A stretch of DNA of 43,960 bases, taken from IMG/VR virus record IMGVR_UViG_3300028794_000183, positions 1 through 43,960 of that record, one strand, 5' to 3'. This DNA comes from a virus. Every line of letters begins with the position of its first letter. Position 1 is the stretch's first letter. The notes beneath the pieces are model-generated. The model was not told where the DNA came from, did no database searches, and saw only the letters and a program-made list of their open reading frames with translations. Below are positions 34,199 through 39,596 of this stretch, piece after piece. Both the position numbers and the translations under genes were made by a program.

Positions 34199-34656
34199 CC
34201 CAGCAATACCGCACGCGCGGCATCCCAGGCCTTCGGTTTGCGCCGTTGGTACTCTTCGGCCAGGGCTTGCGCTGCTTCGGCATCGGCCATGCCGTAGGTG
34301 GCCAAGTCCGCAGACTCAATACGGTCCTTCAAGTCCTTCAGCGCTACCAACTCGGCCAACGCCTCACGGACTCGGATTGAGTTGCGCACCCAGGCCATCG
34401 CGTGCGGCACGCACTGGTCGCCGTGGTGTTCGCACTCCGGGACGGTGCGCAGCAAGGCATCGCGCGTCGCCAGCAGTTTGTCCGTCACGTCCAGTTCTTC
34501 GCGCAACTGCTGCGCGCAACTGTGGCCGCCGTGCTGCCCGGTGCGCCAGCGGAAGCCGCACGTACAGCACTCGCTCGTCCCGGCCGGTGGCTGGGGCCGA
34601 ACTTGGCAGTCGAGGCGAGCCCCAACGGCCTGGGTGCTTTCGTGGGTGTCGGTCAT
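34162..34656 (-). CDS. Cassette G: unknown Cys-containing protein
   Basis: A 164-residue protein. The N-terminal part has a Cys cluster (ECCTCGFRWRTG) that may bind zinc with C/H residues later (ECEHHGDQC); the rest is helical with AEAAQALAEEYQRRKPKAW near the end. The start ATG opening MTDTHESTQAVGAR lies within attC H, and the C-terminus GPNVAIKREPTA is encoded in attC G. No known family. Confidence 0.6.
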   Translation of the reverse strand: MTDTHESTQAVGARLDCQVRPQPPAGTSECCTCGFRWRTGQHGGHSCAQQLREELDVTDKLLATRDALLRTVPECEHHGDQCVPHAMAWVRNSIRVREALAELVALKDLKDRIESADLATYGMADAEAAQALAEEYQRRKPKAWDAARAVLLGPNVAIKREPTA

Positions 34657-34698
34657 TTCGTCTCGGGCCGTTGGGCCCGCCTCACTTCTACGTTCGGC
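34596..34698 (+). repeat. attC site H
   Basis: 103 bp: R'' GCCGAAC, R' GTTCGGC, arms TTGGCAGTCGAGGCGAGCCC and GGGCCCGCCTCACTTCTAC, plus CAACGGCC / GGCCGTTG pairing in the spacer. Matches the start of cassette G over 13 bp, the longest in the array. Confidence 0.92.
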
Positions 34699-34699
34699 T

Positions 34700-35026
34700 T
34701 CACTGCTGATCCACCAGCGCATCCAGCCACACACTGAGGCTGACCCCGGCCGCCGTGGCCAGTTCCTGCGCGCGGGCCTTGCGGGCGTCAGTGGTGCGCC
34801 ACTCGACGCGGGCGGTTTTGCCCTCGCCATCGGGCAGAGGCGGCCGGCCCATCAGCGGCGCCGGCTCGCGCCCCGCCAGGCCATCACGGTAGCCCCGGCC
34901 CAGCTCGATGCGCGGGTCGCCGTTGAGGCCCGCTTTCGCCAGCGCGGCCAGCTCCTGCGGGTTGCCGAACGTGCGCGGCACTCCTGCGCCTGCTTTGTGT
35001 TGCAGATGCGCCAGGGGCACACCCAC
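34700..35026 (-). CDS. Cassette H, downstream frame: RHH-like C-terminal domain
   Basis: A 108-codon frame whose second half (MGRPPLPDGEGKTARVEWRT, then AQELATAAGVSLSVWLDALV) looks like a ribbon-helix-helix DNA-binding protein. The convincing part begins near NPQELAALAKAGLNGDPRIE. The start is uncertain: the true product may be a shorter protein from the ATG opening MGRPPLPDG, or the 3' part of one gene that begins at 35238 and has suffered a frameshift near 34960-34970. Confidence 0.5.
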   Translation of the reverse strand: MGVPLAHLQHKAGAGVPRTFGNPQELAALAKAGLNGDPRIELGRGYRDGLAGREPAPLMGRPPLPDGEGKTARVEWRTTDARKARAQELATAAGVSLSVWLDALVDQQ

Positions 35027-35238
35027 AGTCCGAGAGCCGTGTCCATCGCCTCCCGCTCTTCGGCTGTCTGCTGGTGAATGCGCGCATGCGCCGGGTTGTT
35101 GCCAAGGTCACAACCTGGCTCCCACTCGCCAGGGCATGCGCTCAAAGCGCGGTCATTGCACTTGCATCGCGCTTCGGACACAGCGCCTAACTGGTCGTTC
35201 GAGCCGAGTGCCCCCGGCGTGCGTTCTGTGGTCATCAT
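34852..35238 (-). CDS. Cassette H, upstream frame: Cys-containing N-terminal part, probably frame-shifted
   Basis: The frame starts at an ATGATG that overlaps the methyltransferase stop, with GGAGGA directly upstream, all inside attC I, so initiation here is well supported. The first 90 residues (CKCNDRALSACPGEWEPGCD, GLWVCPWRICNTKQAQECR) look genuine and Cys-rich. After about residue 92 the frame degrades into Arg/Ser/Trp-rich sequence while the neighbouring frame becomes protein-like. One indel would join the two into a single protein of about 180 residues. Confidence 0.5.
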   Translation of the reverse strand: MMTTERTPGALGSNDQLGAVSEARCKCNDRALSACPGEWEPGCDLGNNPAHARIHQQTAEEREAMDTALGLWVCPWRICNTKQAQECRARSATRRSWPRWRKRASTATRASSWAGATVMAWRGASRRR

Positions 35239-35280
35239 TCCTCCGTGGCCGGGGTCACCGGCTCAACTCCAACGTTGGGC
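35185..35280 (+). repeat. attC site I
   Basis: 96 bp: R'' GCCTAAC, L'' TGGTCGTTCGAGCCGAG, L' CCGGCTCAACTCCAAC, R' GTTGGGC. Its R'' does not match the start of cassette H (GTTCGGC) beyond the core, the only such case in the array. Confidence 0.9.
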
Positions 35281-35783
35281 TTCATGAACACCATCCAGTG
35301 CGTGCCAGCTTTCTTGCCGCTGGTGTTCCCGAACAGTGGCTGATGAGGCGTCAGTGCCAGGACTTCGGAAAGCTTCACCTGCGTCTCGTTCCACTTGAAG
35401 ACCAGCACGCCGTCGGCATGCAGCACGCGAAAGCACTCGGCGAAGCCCTGGCGCAAGTCGTCACGCCAGTCCTGGCCCAGCTTGCCGTACTTCGCGGCCA
35501 GCCAGGAACGCGGGCCGGCGCGCACCAGGTGCGGCGGGTCGAACGCCACCAGCCGAAACGAGTCCTCCGGGAATGGCAGCGCGCGGAAGTCCATCAGCAT
35601 GTCAGGGTGCACATTGAGCGTGCGCGTGCCCGAGGCGTTGCCGTGGCTGCGGTCGGTCACCGTGAGCGTCTCGCTGCGCTGGTCGCCGAACACCACGTCA
35701 GGGTGGCCACGGTCGAACCACATCATGCGGCTGCCGCTCGCTGGGTCAAGCACACGGGCGTCCGAGCGCTGAAGCCCAACCAT
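35235..35783 (-). CDS. Cassette I: SAM-dependent DNA methyltransferase-like protein
   Basis: A 182-residue protein with VLDPASGSRMMWFD at 11-24, resembling the SAM-binding loop, and FDPPHL at 81-86, a DPPY-type catalytic motif typical of amino-methylating DNA methyltransferases. The rest (GFAECFRVLHADGVLVFKWN) fits the Rossmann strands 5-7. It is shorter than restriction-system enzymes and has no nuclease partner, so it is a solitary phage-type methyltransferase, probably for anti-restriction or regulation. The ATG overlaps the R'' end of attC J, and the tail KPNVGVEPVTPATEE is encoded by attC I. Confidence 0.78.
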   Translation of the reverse strand: MVGLQRSDARVLDPASGSRMMWFDRGHPDVVFGDQRSETLTVTDRSHGNASGTRTLNVHPDMLMDFRALPFPEDSFRLVAFDPPHLVRAGPRSWLAAKYGKLGQDWRDDLRQGFAECFRVLHADGVLVFKWNETQVKLSEVLALTPHQPLFGNTSGKKAGTHWMVFMKPNVGVEPVTPATEE

Positions 35784-35837
35784 TCCATCGAGGCGAGATC
35801 CAACGGCCTCGCCCTGCTGCTCATGCATTGGCATTGC
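35774..35837 (+). repeat. Degenerate terminal attC site J
   Basis: R'' GCCCAAC and L'' CATTCCATCGAGGCGAG are intact and match the start of cassette I over 11 bp (GTTGGGCTTCA). The far half (GCCTCGCCCTGCTGCTCATG) pairs partly, but the R' GTTRRRY is replaced by CATTGGC, so the array ends here. Confidence 0.65.
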
Positions 35838-36074
35838 TCACAGCGGCCTCAGCACCCGGTAATTGCGCTCCGACAGAAAGAACCGCTCATTGCAATGCTG
35901 CGGCTCACCCGGCAATGGCACGTACGCGAACACGCTGTACTGATGCCCACCGCCCTGCTCGGCCGAAGCGCCGAGCCATTGGCAGACGCGGAACGTTGGC
36001 GTCATGTACCGCGCCTCACGCTGCAGCGGCGTTTGCGCCGCCAGCATCACGGCGTGCTGTTGCGCCTGGCTCAT
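35838..36074 (-). CDS. Small phage protein upstream of the array
   Basis: A 78-residue protein (MSQAQQHAVMLAAQTPLQRE start, then VPLPGEPQHCNERFFLSERN) not in any cassette. The ATG overlaps the stop of the regulator upstream by 4 bp. No family recognised. It is the last phage-backbone gene before the early transcript enters the cassettes. Confidence 0.6.
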   Translation of the reverse strand: MSQAQQHAVMLAAQTPLQREARYMTPTFRVCQWLGASAEQGGGHQYSVFAYVPLPGEPQHCNERFFLSERNYRVLRPL

Positions 36075-36433
36075 GCGGCGCTCCGCGCGACCTGGATTTC
36101 CTCCAACAGCGTGACGGCGCCTTGCTGCGCCAGGTACTGGATCAGCACCGTATTGCCCAGTACCGCGCAGGCCGCGCCGACATGCCGGGCGGGCAGCTCG
36201 CGCCTGTCGGCATGGATGCTGAAGTAGTCCGACACGTGGCTGGCGTAGCAGCCCGTCAGCTCGGCGAAAGTGCGCTGCGTGATGCGCGGGTTGCGCAGCT
36301 TCCAGGCCAGGCGGCAGGCGCGGCGCCAGCTCTTGAGGCCCATCACGGCCGCGGCCGGCAGCACCAGGCGCCGCGCGCGCACCTCCACCAGGCCCAGCGG
36401 CAGCGGCAGGGTATGGCGATCAATAAATTTCAT
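36071..36433 (-). CDS. Phage transcriptional regulator with HTH (Cro/CII-like position)
   Basis: A 120-residue basic protein. The segment ITQRTFAELTGCYASHVSDY (residues about 66-85) is a helix-turn-helix. It is the first gene of the leftward early operon, where lambdoid phages carry Cro or CII. The C-terminal helix (AVTLLEEIQVARSAA) may serve in oligomerisation. The ATG opening MKFIDRHTLPLPLG is chosen over the longer frame, which runs through the divergent promoter region. Confidence 0.65.
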   Translation of the reverse strand: MKFIDRHTLPLPLGLVEVRARRLVLPAAAVMGLKSWRRACRLAWKLRNPRITQRTFAELTGCYASHVSDYFSIHADRRELPARHVGAACAVLGNTVLIQYLAQQGAVTLLEEIQVARSAA

Positions 36434-36576
36434 CGGAACACCGCTTGAGTTACCGGTTGAACCCGGGCAAAGCTGAAGGCATGAAAACACCCCTGAAAAG
36501 AGCGCCCCGGGTCCGAAGAACCGAGGCGCCAAGGCCACCCTTCGGCAGCCGCGGAGACACCCGTGGGCGGGCCGTG

Positions 36577-36804
36577 ATGGCCGACGGCAACACGTTTCAT
36601 GACACCTACGCCGAGTTCGTGGCGCGGGTCAGCAGCAAGCAGGCCGAGCTGGCGGCGCAAGGCATGCCAACCGTGCGCGTCTACATTGACGTGGCGCGCT
36701 TCGTCGAATGGTGCCGGGCGGGCAACCGAGCAGTCGATGCCAACGCACGCGCTGAATACGCCGGCACCGTCGCCGCGCAACAGGATCGCGGCCGGACACC
36801 CTAG
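36577..36804 (+). CDS. Small unknown protein, divergent from the early operon
   Basis: A 75-residue protein opening MADGNTFHDTYAEFVARV with a helical, charged composition. An earlier ATG at 36481 would add a basic 32-residue tail that overlaps the regulator's promoter region, so it is less likely. No family recognised. Confidence 0.5.
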   Translation: MADGNTFHDTYAEFVARVSSKQAELAAQGMPTVRVYIDVARFVEWCRAGNRAVDANARAEYAGTVAAQQDRGRTP

Positions 36805-36820
36805 CAGCCGGATTGAGCGC

Positions 36821-37060
36821 TCACGCTGCATCGCGCACCCCATCGGGGGCGGTGGCCGGCATGGGTGGAGCGCCGTCAATGCCGACTAGCGCCGCCTCCA
36901 GCCGCACCAGTTTGAGCGCATCGTCAGCGCCAGCCGGCGACGCCCCGCCCTCCCATCGAGATAGGCGCGGCTGCGGAATGCCCGTCCGCTTCGATATCTC
37001 TGTTTGGCTAAGCCCGCACGCCCGAATTCGGCGTAGCAGATTGGTGGTGTCGCTGCTCAT
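36821..37060 (-). CDS. XRE-family helix-turn-helix repressor
   Basis: A 79-residue protein with the XRE helix-turn-helix in LLRRIRACGLSQTEISKRTG and IPQPRLSRWEGG. Length corresponds to a DNA-binding domain only, without a LexA-type peptidase, so it may be a small CI-like repressor or a Cro. It faces the rightward operon; the intergenic region has operator-like repeats. The ATG opening MSSDTTNLL is preferred because the longer frame starts inside those repeats. Confidence 0.8.
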   Translation of the reverse strand: MSSDTTNLLRRIRACGLSQTEISKRTGIPQPRLSRWEGGASPAGADDALKLVRLEAALVGIDGAPPMPATAPDGVRDAA

Positions 37061-37073
37061 GAGGCGCGAATCT

Positions 37074-37103
37074 ATGCGAAACCGCATCGATGTGCAAGCG
37101 CAC
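37074..37103. promoter_or_regulatory. Tandem operator-like inverted repeats between repressor and rightward operon
   Basis: Two inverted repeats lie close together: ATGCG-AAAC-CGCAT at 37074-37087 and GTGC-AAGC-GCAC at 37092-37103. They share the form TGC(G)AA-CGCA and sit 14 bp upstream of the repressor start. A third palindrome, ATAAT-GCGGT-ATTAT, lies near 37144-37158 together with a TATTAT that could be a rightward -10 box. Confidence 0.55.
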
Positions 37104-37182
37104 TAAGGTCTTGAGGCTTCATCCCGTGACTATGCAAAATTCAATAATGCGGTATTATGACCCAAAAATGACGGAGCGCACG

Positions 37183-37902
37183 ATGCTCACCACCCCGAAC
37201 AGCCGCACGGCCACACCGGCCGCGCACCAGCCGCCCACCACCCGTGAGGCCGCCCTCGCAGCCAGCCTGAGGCACTGCGCCTCCGGCATGACGCCCGCGC
37301 TCGAATTCGTGCCCGAGCACGGCTTGCTCTGCATCACCGGCGCCGCCCGGCTGTCGTCCGTCGACGGCGAGGATCTGAAACCCGGTCTCGACTGGGACGA
37401 CTTCGCGGTGCAGAGCCTCATCGACGCGACCATGCGGCTGCCGCGCGGCGGCACACACACGCTCGCTGGCGCCACGATGGCGTTCGAGACGAAATTCGTC
37501 GTGCGCGAATGCTGGCAGCCACCTATCGCGCGGCCCAAGATCACGCCGCCGCCAACGCCGCCTGCTGCCGAAGCCGCCGAAGGCCCGCCACCGGCCCACC
37601 GGCCCGCCCTGCGCCAACGCTGCGTGCGCGCGCTGCGCAAAAAGCTCGAACGCTGGGAACTGATCCACCTGCGCGAGCACGTGGAAGATCTGCGGCAGCA
37701 GCTCGAAGCCGTGACCGCCGAGCGCGACGCCGCGCGCCAAGAGGCGGACCGGGCCAACGACCACGCCGCGTGGTGGCATGACAACACCCTGCAGCTGACC
37801 GATGAGATCACCGGCGCTGGCGGCGCGGTAGGGCTCACGCAGCAAGGCGCGCTCATCCGCCTGCCGGCCGCCACCGCCGCCAGCGTAGGCACCGCGCCAT
37901 GA
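37183..37902 (+). CDS. First gene of the rightward operon, unknown, with coiled coil
   Basis: A 239-residue protein. The N-terminal half has beta-rich segments (LEFVPEHGLLCITGAARL, THTLAGATMAFETKFVV), the middle a Pro-rich linker, and the C-terminal part a charged coiled coil (LREHVEDLRQQLEAVTAERD). No family recognised. The ATG at 37183 has CGGAG six bases upstream; an ATG 15 bp earlier lacks one. It ends in an ATGA overlap with the next gene. Confidence 0.6.
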   Translation: MLTTPNSRTATPAAHQPPTTREAALAASLRHCASGMTPALEFVPEHGLLCITGAARLSSVDGEDLKPGLDWDDFAVQSLIDATMRLPRGGTHTLAGATMAFETKFVVRECWQPPIARPKITPPPTPPAAEAAEGPPPAHRPALRQRCVRALRKKLERWELIHLREHVEDLRQQLEAVTAERDAARQEADRANDHAAWWHDNTLQLTDEITGAGGAVGLTQQGALIRLPAATAASVGTAP

Positions 37903-38012
37903 GCGCCGCCGCGCACTACCTGGCCAGCGCTCTCGTCGGCCTGCTGCTGGCCCACGCGCTGTGCCGGCTGATCGACTGGGTGTTCGGCCGCAACCGGGAG
38001 CCGTGGAAATGA
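37899..38012 (+). CDS. Very small membrane protein
   Basis: A 37-residue frame, MSAAAHYLASALVGLLLAHA and on to NREPWK, with one hydrophobic helix and a basic C-terminus. It begins and ends in ATGA overlaps with its neighbours, which is the main support for translation. Function unknown. Confidence 0.6.
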   Translation: MSAAAHYLASALVGLLLAHALCRLIDWVFGRNREPWK

Positions 38013-38272
38013 CGCTGACACCAACGCCCCCGGCGACCCTGTCGCTGGACCACCCCGACTTCGAAGCCGCGCTGGCCGCGGCACTGCCGCCCCGCCGCCG
38101 CGCCGCCGAGGTGCGGCGCTTCCTCGTCACCGCCATCCGCCCGGACGGCAGTTTCGACACCCGCCAGGTCAGCGGCGGCAACAACATTGACCACGCCCTG
38201 GCGGCGCAGGAGGCGGCCGGCCTGGGTGGCGTGGTGCGCGTGCTGCCGCTGCAACCCGGAGACGCCGCATGA
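38009..38272 (+). CDS. Small unknown phage protein
   Basis: An 87-residue protein, overlapping both neighbours by 4 bp. It contains LSLDHPDFEAALAAALPPRR and FLVTAIRPDGSFDTRQVSGG, an acidic-then-beta arrangement. No family recognised. Confidence 0.6.
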   Translation: MTLTPTPPATLSLDHPDFEAALAAALPPRRRAAEVRRFLVTAIRPDGSFDTRQVSGGNNIDHALAAQEAAGLGGVVRVLPLQPGDAA

Positions 38273-38511
38273 GCACCCCCACCGTCCAGACGCCCGGACC
38301 GACCGGCCCCAGCGCGGCCGAAATCAACCTGCAGCGCTACTGGGCCACCATGCGCCAGATGCGCTCGGCCGGCTATGCCGAAGGCCACGCCGCCGGCGAA
38401 CGCAGGGGCTACCGCGCCGGCCTGGCCTGGGGCATGTGCATGGGCATCACCTTCCTGGCCACGGGCGCCGGCGCCGCCTATGCGCTGGCCAAGGCGGCGC
38501 AATGGCTGTGA
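38269..38511 (+). CDS. Small membrane protein
   Basis: An 80-residue protein: charged N-terminal helix (INLQRYWATMRQMRSAGYAE), Gly/Arg segment, then a membrane helix (GMCMGITFLATGAGAAYALA). Begins in an ATGA overlap. Function unknown. Confidence 0.62.
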   Translation: MSTPTVQTPGPTGPSAAEINLQRYWATMRQMRSAGYAEGHAAGERRGYRAGLAWGMCMGITFLATGAGAAYALAKAAQWL

Positions 38512-38759
38512 CACCACCCCCCAGCTGGGCCGGCGCTGACGGCGCGCTGCGCGCCTGCGAGCTGTGCGACCACCACGCCCGCGCCGCGAGCGGCCAGCTG
38601 CTGTGCACCTGCTGGCGCGTGACCTGCGGCCCGCCGGTGCTGTGCAGCAATGCCCGCGCCCGGCTCGGCGGCTGCGGCAGCGACGCCAAGCACCACAGCT
38701 GGGCCGTCATCGACCTGCCCGTGCTGACGCCACCGCCGGCCCACCAGCCGCACCCATGA
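38502..38759 (+). CDS. Small Cys-rich zinc-ribbon-like phage protein
   Basis: An 85-residue protein starting inside the end of the previous gene (10 bp overlap). Its cysteines (CELC, CTCWRVTCGPPVLC, CGSDAKHHSW) suggest zinc binding; this kind of protein recurs in Burkholderiales prophages, function unknown. Confidence 0.6.
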   Translation: MAVTPPPSWAGADGALRACELCDHHARAASGQLLCTCWRVTCGPPVLCSNARARLGGCGSDAKHHSWAVIDLPVLTPPPAHQPHP

Positions 38760-39037
38760 ACACTCCCGCGCAGCCCACGCCCGAGCAGCTCCAAGCCGCC
38801 TTTGCGCGGCTGCGCAAGGCGCACTGGCCGGCCACGCTGGACGCCTGCCTGCAGATGCCCCTGTTCGCCGCGCTGCTGCGCACGGCCGCCCTGCACGCGC
38901 CGCCACTGGCCACCCCCCGGCCGGCCACCCATGCCCACCGGCTGCCCTGGCGCCCGCCACGGGCCACGGCCGACCTGTTTGACGCCCGCGCCGCACGCGC
39001 CGGCGACCGCAACGCCCCCGACGACGACGACCAATGA
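38756..39037 (+). CDS. Small unknown phage protein
   Basis: A 93-residue protein with helix ELRKAHW-like content (QLQAAFARLRKAHWPATLDA), Pro/His-rich middle and an acidic tail (DDDDQ). Overlaps both neighbours by 4 bp. No family recognised. Confidence 0.55.
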   Translation: MNTPAQPTPEQLQAAFARLRKAHWPATLDACLQMPLFAALLRTAALHAPPLATPRPATHAHRLPWRPPRATADLFDARAARAGDRNAPDDDDQ

Positions 39038-39318
39038 CACACGCCCCGTTCCACCGCCACCCGCTGAGCCAGGCCGACGTGAGCCAGCTCGAGCGGCAGA
39101 TTGCCGAGCAAGCCGCCGTGGCCGACATCGAAGGCGAGTGCGCCCGCACCGGTGACGCTGACTGGCTCGACACCCGCGCCATGCTGGACGAACGCGAGCA
39201 CTCGCCCGAGGTCATCGACATGGCGCGCATCACGCTGCGCTACGCGGCCTGGCGCATGCTCATCGAGCACAGCGCGCACCGGCCCCACCTGGTGCGCATC
39301 GTGCGCCGGCCATCATGA
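39034..39318 (+). CDS. Small unknown phage protein
   Basis: A 94-residue helical protein (SQADVSQLERQIAEQAAVAD start, ITLRYAAWRMLIEHSAHRPH end). ATGA overlaps on both sides. No family recognised. Confidence 0.58.
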   Translation: MTHAPFHRHPLSQADVSQLERQIAEQAAVADIEGECARTGDADWLDTRAMLDEREHSPEVIDMARITLRYAAWRMLIEHSAHRPHLVRIVRRPS

Positions 39319-39596
39319 CGCCGCCGCGTTGCTACGTTGCCGAGGCCGGTGACCTGGTCATCCCGGTACCGGCCTTCCTGACCCGCACCGCCGCCGTGCC
39401 GAGCACGCTGCAGCGCCTGGTGCTGAACGACATGGAACGCCGCCGCGGCGGCCTGGCCGCCGGCCCGGCCGAGGCACCCCCGCACCTGCGCGCCGCCTAC
39501 ACCGCGGCGCTGGACCTGGCCATCCAGCTGCGCCGCGCCATTGCCGAGGCACAAGCCGCGGCCCACCCCGCCACCCCACCGGAGACACCCCTTTGA
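39315..39596 (+). CDS. Small unknown phage protein
   Basis: A 93-residue protein ending in a long helix (AAYTAALDLAIQLRRAIAEA). It overlaps the ParB-like gene by 4 bp (TTGA), so the two are translationally coupled. No family recognised. Confidence 0.58.
   Translation: MTPPRCYVAEAGDLVIPVPAFLTRTAAVPSTLQRLVLNDMERRRGGLAAGPAEAPPHLRAAYTAALDLAIQLRRAIAEAQAAAHPATPPETPL

Larger units (their letters stand above)
30638..35837 (+). mobile_element. Integron-type gene cassette array (CALIN) inside the prophage early region
   Basis: Eleven attC-like sites on the plus strand bound ten cassettes of roughly 240-590 bp. The nine internal sites follow the integron pattern RYYYAAC - L'' - variable spacer - L' - GTTRRRY, with inner boxes such as CGTTCAAGGCGA and CGCCTTAACTCTAAC like the classical aadA-type attC. 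For nine of ten cassettes the start (GTTRRRY and following bases) is the complement of that cassette's own end over 8-13 bp, as expected if each was once a separate circle. No integron integrase or attI is visible, so this is a cluster of attC sites lacking integrase. Every ORF in it runs on the minus strand, with the phage early transcript. Confidence 0.9.

Noticed and set aside
34162-34830. Cassette G gene starting at 34830
   Set aside because: The extra 58 codons run across attC H and the neighbouring RHH-like gene in another frame.
30638-35837. CRISPR array or simple intergenic repeats as an explanation of the regular spacing
   Set aside because: Repeat units vary in length (49-103 bp) and sequence, are imperfect palindromes, and the spacers are coding.
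30638-35837. Repeats interpreted as rho-independent terminators between early genes
   Set aside because: No T-runs follow; conserved RYYYAAC and GTTRRRY ends and cassette-specific pairing fit attC sites far better.
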